A DNA stretch of 64,000 nt, taken from assembly GCA_019633425.1 (NCBI GenBank), contig WSUB01000136.1, positions 1-64,000 of the forward strand, read 5' to 3'. Source of the DNA: Tulasnella sp. 424 (Eukaryota; Basidiomycota; Agaricomycetes; Cantharellales; Tulasnellaceae). The translations under genes were made by a program, and so were the position numbers. The notes under the pieces were generated by a model. The model worked only from the letters and a program-made list of their open reading frames with translations, was not told the DNA's origin and made no database searches. This document shows positions 35,435 through 45,469 of this stretch, piece by piece (position 1 is the first letter of the stretch; each line of letters starts with the position of its first letter).

Positions 35435-36443
35435 CTAGTCGATTTTCAACTCCACTGCCCGGGCAACCTTGGCCAGAAATTGTTGCTCCTTGAAGCTGAG
35501 ACTAAATCGCGGTTTGCAGCAATTCTTTTTGCAGTTTGGTTGTAACTCCGGAGGTTTCCCGAACACTTGAGGCGGGGATGGTTCTTTCACGTTCCCAACG
35601 GCTTGCCCATCGCCGGCGCCGATCTTTATAGCCTTTTCTAGCGCCTTTTTCGCTTTCTCCTTCTGTTTTCTTTTCACATTCTTCTTGTGATGCTTCCCTT
35701 CTGCGACACTGACGCCGGAAGTGACAGATCCCTCGAGCCCAGACGTGGACTGCGCTGCCCTCAGACCTTGGGTAGCTTTAAGGTCATCCTCCCGGATTCT
35801 ACTCAGCGCTGCTAACCGCTCGAACCCCAACCTTCTTCCTTCCTCGGCTGTTAGCGAAGCATCTCTCGCACACAGCTTGGCGTAGGCCGGGTACAGCCAC
35901 TCCGTCAGGCCGCATTGATCTGCAACCAGGATACGCTCCGACGGGTCCTGGGCTATTGAGTCCATGGTTTTGATGATATACGCACGAAGCTGCTCGAACC
36001 CCCACAGAGTGGCAATCTCGAATGCTTCCAACCATTCCTGAAACGTCATTTCTGGTAGTGGGTCGAACCGTCTCCAGGGTCATGGTCTCAGTGACGCCCT
36101 TGCGATGACTCCTGGAAGTAGGAGTGCTCACCGGCTAGAGGCTATCCGGTAGAAGCTTGTCACTTGGGACGAAGTGACCCCTTCCAGAGCAATAGGGTTC
36201 TCTTTCGTTCCCTCGGTCTGACTGCCAATATGATCGTTACTAAGCATATCACGGAAAAACTCCGATGTCATTAATTGCGAGCGAGGGAGGCTGAACAAGA
36301 CATCTGCAATCTAGCACGAGGGAGGTTAACCACAGAGATTGGGACAAGTGCCTCGTCCCAGGCTTTACCTTGAAGACGACTTCTGTATCAATCGATAGCT
36401 GGAAGCCACCACTCGACTTCTGTGTATTTGGTGTCTGTGCCAT
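35435..36443 (-). CDS. BTB/POZ protein with basic insertion, duplicated copy K
   Basis: Model complement(join(35435..36071,36132..36310,36369..36443)), 296 aa. Nearly the same as copy J up to residue about 200. It then has a 45-residue insertion rich in lysine (KHHKKNVKRKQKEKAKK), followed by the shared C-terminus with the motif C-K-K-N-C-C-K-P-R-F-S-L. The insertion resembles a nuclear localisation signal or nucleic-acid-contacting helix. BTB core: IADVLFSLPRSQLMTSEFFR, DHIGSQTEGTKENPIALEG. An in-frame ATG at 36509 would add 22 residues; the ATG at 36443 matches copy J. Confidence 0.85.
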
Positions 36444-36772
36444 TGTAATGCTTTGGCTGCTGCTTAACCCACCACGGTCGTGGTTAAAGTTTAGGGGCAA
36501 TATGTACACGTGAAAAATTACCGTAGTCGAAGTTGGTCGATCTAAATATGGCAGGTTTGGGACCTCCTCAGGAACACAAGTAAGACCCCGGTCCTAGCGT
36601 AACCTAATACAACACAGTAGCCAACTAATTGACGACTAAGGGGAATGACTAATGGAGGCCGGAAAAGCCGAGAGTGGTTTCAAGAGGTTCAGGAAACGGA
36701 ACGGGTTGAAAGCATGGGGAGTACGAAATACCAGGAAGCAGTTCAGTCCCGCCAGTACAGACACTGCTTAGA
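36444..36772. repeat. Duplicated upstream spacer of copy K
   Basis: Counterpart of 34323-34659; ends at the stop codon of the L-type BTB gene. Confidence 0.75.
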
Positions 36773-37618
36773 CTATTGCAAATCCTGCGCTCCGTCGATC
36801 CGCCAGAGAAATGCCTGTTCTTCTTTGCTCAGATCCCATGACTCCTCCCTAGAGTTTCTGTGATGATTGGCCGAAGCCGTAGAATGGCCCCTTGCTTGTC
36901 GCTGACGTCCACTGTCCATCAAGGAAGAATCTCTGGCCCATAGCGCTTCCTCTCGAATTCTCGCCAATGCCGCAAACCGCTCTAGCCCCAGGATCTGGCC
37001 TTCGCTTGCTGTAAGCGGAGCTCGTCTGGCACATAGCCTGGCATATGCGGGACGTAGCCACTCCTTGATGTCACATTCATCTGCTATTTGGATGCAGTAG
37101 AGGGGATCCGAAATGGTGTTTTTGAGATTCTTGATAATATACGCCCGTATGCATTCGAAGTCCCATAGGGTAGCTAGTCGCAGAGCGTCGATCCATTGCT
37201 GTTCGGACAACTCGGGTATGGCCTCAAAACGTCTTCACATCAGGAGAGTAAGCTTATTCATGCAGAAGGGTTTGCCTGCTCAGGAGATACACGTACCTGT
37301 CATTCAATATTTTATGGAAAGCTTTTACTTGTGGGAGCGTCACTTTGCAAAATTTGTTGAGGTTTATCGGGTTCGATTGCGTCCCCTCGCCCCGGCTTGA
37401 CTTGTCAGCGATCTCAAGTAATGCCCGAAAGAAACCCGATGCTTGGACTTTGGAGCGAGGGAGGCCGAACGTAACGCCGTCTATCTACGTATACGACTTT
37501 TGCATGAGCACATGATCACCGCACGTCAAGGCAGAAATCCTACCTGGAAAGCAACCTCCTGATCGAAACCGAAGCGATAGCCTCCCGGCGTGACTCGAGG
37601 CGTTTGGCTTCGTGACAT
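36773..37618 (-). CDS. BTB/POZ protein lacking the CX3CC motif (L-type)
   Basis: Model complement(join(36773..37232,37297..37484,37544..37618)), 240 aa. Leader MSRSQTPRVTPGGYRFGFDQ; 188-bp BTB exon with IDGVTFGLPRSKVQASGFFR and VKAFHKILNDR; back half QWIDALRLATLWDFECIRAY, LRPAYARLCARRAPLTASEG. Where paralogues have the CX3CC motif this copy reads NSREESWDLSKEEQAFLWRI, keeping the final helix but no Cys. Its 3' end was copied into the chimera at 34.7 kb. Confidence 0.83.
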
Positions 37619-37830
37619 GGTGTCTCTTTTGGTTCACGGGGCTTAATTGATCGGGATAGAGCTTTATATTATTTTCAGATGGGAGAGCCCAAACATCCTA
37701 AAGGGGAAATTGCCGGCCCTCCAGTGACGTCATAGGGAAGCATACCCTTCCTTCGGGGACAAGTGCACGTCCAAATACATCCTATTCTGCGTGCGTTCAC
37801 TTGTCATAGGGATATAGAAGCAGACTCGGG

Positions 37831-38677
37831 CTATGCCCTGAACTCGGTCGCTGCAGAAATCATATCTAAAAACTTCTGCTCCGCCCCACCTAACGGAAGC
37901 TGCGGGTTGCAACACTGCTTTTGGCAGTGGTATCGGTCAGGGCAAGGGTCAGGCACTTTGGGCGGCTCCGCGCATTCCCATGAACGCTCCTGAGCTCGAA
38001 GCCGTTCCCTAAGCTCCGATTCACGGATCCTCACCAGCGCGGCATACCGCGTCAACCCAAGTTTTACCCCTTCCTCGGCAGTCAATGGGTCCTGTCGGGC
38101 ACAGAGCTTAGCATACGCGGGGTGCAGCCACTCTGTGATACCACAAGCATCCGCCACTTGGATTCGGTCGAGGGGATTGAGATCCATGGTGTCGAGCGTT
38201 CGTATGACGTACGAGCGGAGGTGTTCGAATCCCCATACAGTCGCTAGATGGAGTGCCTCGCACCACTGCTCCAGGGATAGGTCTGGTTTGGTTTCAAAGC
38301 ACCTGCCGTTAGCGACTCGTTAGTAGGTAAAGAAGGCAAGTGGTAAAAAGATGGTACACCTGCAGTTGAGGATACGGTAGAAACTCGTTATCTGGGACAA
38401 GGTTACCCCTTCCAGGGTGATAGGATTCTCATTGGTCCCTTCGTCGGGGCTCCCAAGGTTATCGCTGCTCAACATTTCTCGAAAGAACTCCGAAGTCATC
38501 AGCTGAGAGCGAGAAAGTGCGAATACCACGTTTTCGATCTATACATCACCATCGAATCGGTACGAGCTCCTAACCAGACCCCGAGACTCACTTTGAAGAC
38601 AACGTCGGGATCTAAGCCGAGCTGAAACGGTGGGGTTGATCATGGGTCGACACATCTCTAGGGCCGGGCTGAGACAT
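37831..38677 (-). pseudogene. BTB/POZ gene with disrupted first exon, CX3CC subfamily
   Basis: Exons 37831..38302 and 38360..38538 are intact and in frame (IENVVFALSRSQLMTSEFFR; QWCEALHLATVWGFEHLRSY; C-Q-K-Q-C-C-N-P-Q-L-P-L). The first exon region 38592-38677 is 86 bp, not a multiple of three: from the ATG the reading is stopped by TAG. The family-conserved frame (PPFQLGLDPDVVFK) has a TGA just upstream. A 32-bp intron starting GTGTCG and ending TTTCAG would restore MSQPGPRD-LGLDPDVVFK but is shorter than any other intron here. Either a recent frameshift, an assembly error, or an unusually small intron. Confidence 0.6.
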
Positions 38678-38953
38678 GGCAAGGTTTGGAGGAAGCTGTT
38701 GGGGTGGGGAAACTAATTTATATCCCTGTAGGAGGTGGGCCGCACGCATCCTCCCGAATCCCGATATGGACAACCACGGGTCCTCCGATACACACGTTCT
38801 CTTCCGTCATGACGCATGTTCAGAAGCTCGGATAAGAAATATATACACATGCATGCCCCACAAGATGGACCAACTTTTATATACAAGATACACGACTACG
38901 ACAGTCTTACAATACACACAAGGGCAGCCAGAAACAGGAGGGATTCCCAACCG

Positions 38954-39829
38954 TCATCTAACCTCAAGTTCTCTGGCCTTGACGATCCTCGTCAATAATG
39001 CTTTCTCCTTGGAACTCAACTCAAATGGAACCTGGCAGCATTTGCTCTTGCACTTGATAACGACAGCATCCACTGAACTGGCGGCCCTTTCGGCCCGCGG
39101 TGACTTTGGACCGTCCCACATCGACCTTTCCGCCGTCGCCTTGAGGTCCTCTTCTCGTATCCGCCAAAGTGCTGTATAGCGCTCAATCCCCAATATTCGT
39201 CCCTCTTCGGCTGTCAAAGGAGCCTTCCGGGCGCAGAGCTTAGCGTAAGCTGGGTGAAGCCACTCCTTGATGCCGCATTCGTCAGCCATTCGGATACGTG
39301 AGAGGGGATCTTGAGCGAGGGAGTCGATGTTTTGAATGATGAAGATCCTTAATTGCTCGAAACCCCAAGAGGAAGCCAAGTGTAAGGCATCAGACCATTG
39401 TTGCAAGGAGAGATTAGGGACCGTGTCATAGCGCCTACGTGTCCCTTTCGTCAGCCCACCAGACATCCAAAAAAGTCCTTTCACAAGAGAGATGGCTTAC
39501 CGACAGCTTAGGACCCTGTGAAAGCTCATCACCTGGGTTAAGGTGACTTTGCTGATCGTATCGAGCACTATCGGGTTTTCCACAGTCCCTTCATTCGAAT
39601 CCCCGATGTGGGGACTTTCCAACATATCGCAGAAAAGCTCCGAAGTCATGAGCTGAGAGCGAGGTATTCCAAATAGTTCGCCTTCAACCTTATTATTCCG
39701 AAACGGATGTTAGGCCGAACGACTACGGCCGTGATGGGAGTAGCAATGACGTACCTCAAACACCACCTCTGGATCCAAGCCAAAACGGTAGCCCTTTGAC
39801 AATGCTTCTGGTTGGGATGTTTGTGACAT
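38954..39829 (-). CDS. BTB/POZ protein, CX3CC subfamily (N-type)
   Basis: Model complement(join(38954..39434,39501..39688,39755..39829)), 247 aa. Leader MSQTSQPEALSKGYRFGLDP; 188-bp BTB exon VEGELFGIPRSQLMTSELFC with SPHIGDSNEGTVENPIVLD; back half QWSDALHLASSWGFEQLRIF, LHPAYAKLCARKAPLTAEEG; C-terminal motif C-K-S-K-C-C-Q-V-P-F-E-L, with V for the usual Pro. Last gene of the minus-strand BTB run. Confidence 0.85.
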
Positions 39830-40333
39830 GGATCGAGACGGGATGGATGGTTTCGGTCGTGCGAGCGGCTCAGCGTTTATATGCACGTTTTGGACAAGTG
39901 AGCGTGTTTGCGTCTGCTTGTTCGATGGCGCAGCCGATGAGCAATTGAGTCAGGTACATTAGAGGACCCTTTCGAGTCCTTTGACGGGGCAGCTGACTCA
40001 TTATGGTGCACAGCACGTCCCTGATGATTTCAATACACTATGCACTGCACTGCTGATTGAATAGTCCGAGTTTCTTGCTCTTGACTTGGACCCTGAATTC
40101 CCTCCTGTGAGGGACGGAGCAGAATAAGCGGTTGTTTTCGAGCACTCTGGTTTTCTGCGGTTCCGAAGTATATTACAAGATTGCGCACGACCGGCTTGCC
40201 CCACGTGCGGCGCGGCTACTGGGGTACTACCACAAATGGCAATGATCGGTCCTCCCCACAACACTACCTGCTTATATATGTCCACGATGGGACTTACGAG
40301 TATCCTTCGGTCAAAAACAAAATCCCATTTTGC
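39830..40333. other. Divergent promoter region between minus and plus BTB runs
   Basis: Strand switch point of the BTB cluster. TATATA at about 40273-40278 lies 60 bp before the plus-strand BTB gene. No coding signal. Confidence 0.5.
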
Positions 40334-41184
40334 ATGCAAGATTCCACTGCCTCGTCAAGTCTTGAACCGCAAACATCAGGCACTCTTGGCGTTGTCAAGC
40401 GACACGATCGTCATTACGAGACGAATTACCTGATCTTTCTGGTACTGCCCGTCATTTATCGTTGGTTCTCTGATTGACTCTTACTCGGACTTTCTTCAAA
40501 GGTCGAGGGATATCTCTATCGAATCCCTGTAGGCCGACTCAGGGAATCGGAACACTTCAAATCCATGCTAGACTCAGCAGATACGGGGAGCGTCGGGGAG
40601 GGACAATCGGACGAACATCCCATAATCTTAGAAGGGATATCGAACTTTGAGATGGAGAGCTTCATGGACGCTATTCAAGCCAGGTGAATAGACAAATTCG
40701 GTCCCAGCTAGCCCTCGTCTGAGTTTTCTGACGCGCGGGCTTTAGACTTTTCACCGCCCAGGACCAAATGGATTGGAAGCAGAAGTCGGCCGCACTCCAT
40801 TTAGCTACCATGTGGGGGTTTGAAGATGTCCGAAAGGGTTTGATCTCTTCCATGGAGCGGCAAATCACTGCGATAGATCCGCTTGATAGGATCGAAGCGT
40901 CACTCAAATGCCGTGTTCAAGATTGGTTCCACCCAGCCATACAGAGCTTGTGCGAGCGGGCCGAGTATTTGACCGCAGCTGAAGGCGAACGATTGGGCCT
41001 CGTTCGCCTCACTGCCATTTGCCGGCTACGAGAGACTTATCCGCCCAATCGAGGCCCCTCTCCGGCCTCAAGCTATTGCAGTTATTGCGGAGGATTCCAC
41101 TGTCAACGCTCTCAGTACAACAGTAACCAGAACATTCTTTCGGTCATTCAGGCGACTCCAGATCTAGCATTCCCAGAGGTCTAG
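40334..41184 (+). CDS. BTB/POZ protein, Cys-pair subfamily (copy 1)
   Basis: Model join(40334..40441,40502..40683,40746..41184), 242 aa. Leader ending RHYETNYLIFL; 182-bp BTB exon VEGYLYRIPVGRLRESEHFK, FEMESFMDAIQAR; back half DWKQKSAALHLATMWGFEDV, LDRIEASLKCRVQDWFHPAI. The C-terminus has S-Y-C-S-Y-C-G-G-F-H-C and ends VIQATPDLAFPEV. This subfamily differs from the minus-strand run by CRV for CGL in the central helix and by the tail, and is shared with the genes at 43.2, 46.5 and 63.2 kb. Confidence 0.85.
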
Positions 41185-41498
41185 TTCGAGCCGTACAACA
41201 GCATAAAAATACATAATCTGTGATATTTCTGAATCTTGGAATTGTTGGACCTGCAAACACTGGATAATCGAGTCACAATCTTTCCCTGGACGAGTAGTCG
41301 GATGTCTTGGCTCCCAGGTACGGCAACTAATGTTACCGGTCCGGCTACGTTGCACCCATCTAGTTACCGGGAGGACTGAGGATTCTCAAAATAGACAGCA
41401 CGTCCTCTATCGCGGGGAATTCTAAGGTTATAAGAACGTACACTCAATCGACCACTAATATCGATTAACACAAATTTCCCTCTCATCAGCTACTGCAC
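41185..41498. other. Intergenic
   Basis: No coding signal or repeat noticed. Confidence 0.45.
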
Positions 41499-42432
41499 AT
41501 GTCAGACGACGACCCCGAATGGCTATCACCTCAAGGAGGGCCGCTAATGCTTCCAGCTCCGGTTCCCGAACCGCCTCCATTCACCCGACAAACCCAAGAG
41601 CCTCTCTCTGAACCAACCGCGCAAAGTCCTAGGGCGCACTCTTCGGAGTCGAATACAAGCTCAATGATTGTGATCCAGGTAAGCAACCGTTGCCTCTCCG
41701 CCTCGCAGCAAGACGTCGGTTACTTAACCAATTGGAAAATTCAGGCTGAAGGATCCCGCTTCTCCTTCCCTCGTCATATTTTAGAACAGTCAGACTTCTT
41801 CCGAGACATGTTGAACAGTACCCATCTCGGCTGCGAAAGCGAAGGCACGGAGAGCAATCCTATAGTTCTCGACACCATCAGCCAAGTCACCAAATTCCAA
41901 GTCGAAAGCTTTTACCGAGTTATTGATCACCGGTAAGATACGCAATATTCTACCTCTGGTATTTAGGGCCGCTAAGAGTTGAATCAAAAACCTCAGGGGA
42001 TTCCAGGGCCAACTCATCTTGAGCCAACCGGAGTGGGTCGCAGCTTTGAAGCTTATAACCGCGTGGAACTTTGAGCGAGTCCGTCAGTTTATCATTCAGG
42101 AGTTAGACTTCGTAGCCAGGGATCCATTCGACCGTATCCGTATCGCCGACGAATGTCAAGTCCCGGAATGGTTGCATCCCGCTCTCGGACGTATCTGTGC
42201 GAGATCCGCACCGCTGACGGCAATAGAAGGCAGGGCTCTCGGTTATAATAGGTTCGCTGCCGTCTGCCGTATTCGGGAGACGGAGAAGTTAGTTGGAAGC
42301 CCAGAGTCGAATCGGACGACTCACGAGTGCTGCAACCCAAAATGTGCTCGGAAAACTCAATTGAGTTCGAAGGAGAGAAAATATAGGCGCGCCGTGGAGA
42401 AAGTGGAGGAATTGAAACCTATAATGTTGTAA
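41499..42432 (+). CDS. BTB/POZ protein with long disordered leader
   Basis: Model join(41499..41678,41745..41932,41997..42432), 267 aa. The 60-residue leader is Pro/Ser/Glu-rich. BTB core: AEGSRFSFPRHILEQSDFFR, HLGCESEGTESNPIVLD, VESFYRVIDHR in a 188-bp exon. Back half: EWVAALKLITAWNFERVRQF, LHPALGRICARSAPLTAIEG. The C-terminus C-C-N-P-K-C-A-R-K-T-Q-L-S-S-K-E is a variant of the CX3CC motif. So this gene belongs to the minus-strand subfamily although it lies on the plus strand among Cys-pair genes. The first intron is 66 bp and stop-free. Confidence 0.83.
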
Positions 42433-42670
42433 ACTAGATAAATCAAATGAGTGGAACCGGGAGACTCACCACTCAGACTGACCCTTGCATCGACCGGAAG
42501 GGTACAAAGCCGTTTTGCCAGACCTTCCTGTTCGATTTCTAATTCTGAAAGAAGAATAGTTTTCTCCTTTTTGTGGGGTGTGCGGCGACGGAGCGAGGTT
42601 CCTTGTTCGACTCACTCGGCGTTGTTCTAAGCAATGGACCATCGATTTAATGTGCACATAGACCACATTC

Positions 42671-42890
42671 TCAGATCACTATCATCTCCTTTGATGATTT
42701 TCTCCTTGCTAAAAATGCCTCTCCCAAACCTCGGTAGCTGACGGCTGTGCCCACGGAGCCCTCGGTGCTGGACTCCCTGCCGGTGGATTTAACTGCCGGG
42801 CCCAGGCCCTCGGTCGTTTTCACCCGCTTTTGTTCAGAAGAACGCCGTGCCCCAGAGTTAACATGACAGCGCCTAGAAAATGGAGGTTTA
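42671..42890 (-). pseudogene. Relic of a TPR-MYND gene
   Basis: Minus-strand text resembling the TPR part of the genes at 19951 and 45469: AVSYRGLGEAFLARRK against AISYNALGEALLSKEK, and in another frame GVLLNKSG against AVLLSKTG. Frames are shifted and the MYND part is absent. Adjacent sequence up to 43229 shows only the promoter of the next gene. Confidence 0.55.
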
Positions 42891-43178
42891 CCTGCGACTC
42901 TCGAGAAAGTGGAGGAATCCAATAGGGGACAATTGCAACTTGGCCCAGAGGGCCTCGGAGGGTTTGCTATCGACGCCCGAGCAATTTATTGGCGGTGCTT
43001 GAAGCAGGAGATGTGAAGCCTGCCGGGACACCTCGCCTACGGGACAGTTGTCCGAAATGCGGAGTTAACGTGACTTACATATTGAATCGCACGTGACAGC
43101 GCCCCGATTTGGCGAAATTGGGGACCTTCTTTTGCCATCACCGATATCTCTGATCAAAGCCTGTTCATGATCAAACCG

Positions 43179-43185
43179 TATAAAT
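43179..43185 (+). promoter_or_regulatory. TATA box of BTB Cys-pair copy 2
   Basis: TATAAAT about 45 bp before the ATG at 43230. Its position argues against the upstream in-frame ATG at 43167, which would place the box inside the coding sequence. Confidence 0.55.
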
Positions 43186-43229
43186 ACTGGCCCTCACGAA
43201 TCCTTTTCACACTTTGTCAAGACTCAGCC

Positions 43230-44156
43230 ATGTCGGACCCTGAATCCCAGAATTCTTCGAGAGCGGCGGGCTCCAATTCACCCACCACTCGTTCCGCGAA
43301 ACGGCACGAAAAGTACTATGCATCAGACCATCTTATATTCCAGGTAATGTTGTTAGCAGAGTGATAGTTGGGGTCTTGTTCTGACTGCTGTGACATCTCA
43401 GGTAGAAGATTACCTATACAGAATTCCTGTCAGCAGACTCCGAGAATCGCAGTACTTCAAAGATATGCTCGACTCGGTACATACTGGAGCCGAGAACGAA
43501 GGAGGATCGGACGACTATCCAATTGAACTCAAAGGAATCTCGAACTTCGAGATGGAGAGCTTTTTGGATGCGAACTCGGCGAGGTGCTACTGGGCGGTAA
43601 CAGGAGCTGGCTGTCCGTTGCTGATCCAATTTGTTTCAACAACAGGTTCTTCAGCGAAGAATGTACATTCAACTGGAAACAGTTAGCCGCTGCTTTACAT
43701 CTCTCCACGATGTGGGCATTCGATGATCTTCGGTCGAGGCTCATTAAGCACATGGAGAAGGATATCGGCACTGTGGACCCACTGGATAGGGTTGACGTGG
43801 CCCTCCAATGTCGCGTCGAAGCTTGGCTGCATCCTGCCTACAAGGATGTCTGTGAAAGGTCGACGAAATTAACCGCTGCGGAGGGAGAAAGATTAGGCAT
43901 GGCGCGGTTTTCAGCAATCTGCCGAGTACGGGAGAGTCGACTGGAGGCAACAGTGCCAAATAGCGTCCCGTCAACAACAGGTTATTCATGTGGCTATCAC
44001 CAACCCAGCTGGGGAGGTACTCCTCCGTGCGTGTATTGCGGTTGGTGCTCTGCCCACGGAACGTGGCACGCAAAAACTGGAGCAATTCCAAATCGGAACG
44101 TGGACGTGCTCGCCCTGATTCAAAGTGAACCAGATCTCTCATTTCCCTTAGCCTAG
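43230..44156 (+). CDS. BTB/POZ protein, Cys-pair subfamily (copy 2)
   Basis: Model join(43230..43343,43402..43583,43646..44156), 268 aa. Leader MSDPESQNSSRAAGSNS ending SDHLIFQ; BTB exon VEDYLYRIPVSRLRESQYFK, FEMESFLDANSAR; back half NWKQLAAALHLSTMWAFDDL, LDRVDVALQCRVEAWLHPAY, STKLTAAEGERLGMARF. The tail has Cys pairs (P-C-V-Y-C-G-W-C) and a His, then LALIQSEPDLSFPLA, closely matching the end of copy 1. The start was chosen at the ATG after the TATA box. Confidence 0.85.
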
Positions 44157-44731
44157 GCGAGGCGTAGATTAGTACAGACAAAATGAGGTGGAATGCTTGT
44201 GTGCTCATCGAGAAACCTTCGATATCTAGTCAAATCTAATGGGTGCTTGTTTCGATGAAGTCCGACGAGTCTGTTACACCAGCGCTTCTTGTGATGGAGC
44301 AGGAAAGGGGCCGAATTTGCTGCAGGAACATCCGGATCCGAGTCGGCCCTGACGGAGACGGAAGAATCTCACAACTTGAACGTGGGGGATAGCGTTTCCG
44401 AAAGGCGGGATATGGAACGAGGTTGGTTGGGAAATGTTAGCATCATCATTCTATATTCACCGCCTCTTCCTTCCCTTTCAGCACAGCGAAGACGGAGCGA
44501 GAATGAATGAATTGCATCGTCCTAGCTCCGTACTCGTCAAGTACGCATCTTCCCTTCACACGTCGCTTTATTATTGTACATTCTGAGCTCCCTTTCGTCC
44601 CTTCCTCGCCCAGACGAATACGGAACTAGGATGATAACATTTTCTAAATATTCTCGTGCCATATTTTGCCCTTCGGAACGCGATCACATTTTGTCTGCGG
44701 CTTACAGACCCTTGACAAACAGAGGCTCGCT
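44157..44731. other. Intergenic
   Basis: Convergent 3' ends; no coding signal recognised. Confidence 0.45.
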
Positions 44732-45469
44732 CTAGCTATCCTCTTTGAGAGATGTTGCTACCCTTCGATATCGAGCTATGAGGTGCACGCATAGAATGGA
44801 ATCCAAAGGGAAGAAAGTGCAACTCGTCACGGATATGGGTAGACTCAAGCCTCTACGGGGGTGCAAAAGCGCTTTCCAGTCCGCTTTCTGATGGCAGCGA
44901 AAGGATCAGATTTTGTTTGGTAAACTCCGTTGGCCGGCTCACCTGGCATTTAAGAGAACAATAATACACGGATTTACACGAGCTACATTTTCTCAGCTCG
45001 TCCATCGAGAAGGTGATCCCCGGGCACTGCGATATAAGGACCGTCAGGTTGGCCACGAATCGGCTTGGCAAAGTTATTCACCTGGTAGTTGGAGCAAACC
45101 ATCTCCTCTGTTCTTCGAGTCCTCAATTCCTTGGCCTGGACCCACTTCCCCTGGGCTTCGTATACGCGAGCAAGGTTTTCCCTGCTGACAGCAGCGTCGA
45201 ACGCAGGCCCTCTCGCATCCCTAATCGCGACAGCTTTCGTCAAGACGTCCTCCGCTTCGGTTAAACTTTTCTTTGCTTAGCAATGCTTCTCCCAGAGCGT
45301 TGTAGCTGATGGCGGTGGTGATGGAGTCGCTACCGAAGTTGGCTATCTTGAGTTCGAGTGCTTTCCGATGAAGGTGCTCGGAATCCCCATCGTCACCGGT
45401 TTTGCTGAGAAGAACAGCTTGATTGTTGAGTATAACTGCTTCGACAGCACCAAGAGGATTGAAGGCCAT
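44732..45469 (-). pseudogene. TPR-MYND gene with frameshift
   Basis: Paralogue of the intact gene at 19951-20624. The first exon (45469-45082) starts MAFNPLGAVEAVILNNQAVL and carries TPRs. One extra base near 45259-45260 shifts the frame: the start frame ends at a TAG soon after KEKFN, while the continuing text EAEDVLTKAVAIRD and SRENLARVYEAQGKW is in the next frame. The second exon 44943..45026 is 84 bp as in the intact gene (C-S-S-C-K-S-V-Y-Y-C). A third exon from 44887 gives KADWKALLH, but the final zinc-ligand Cys is missing. So there are two independent lesions. Confidence 0.75.

Noticed and set aside
38676..39179. Plus ORF of 167 codons
   Set aside because: Overlaps the 3' exon of the N-type BTB gene on the minus strand and resembles nothing.
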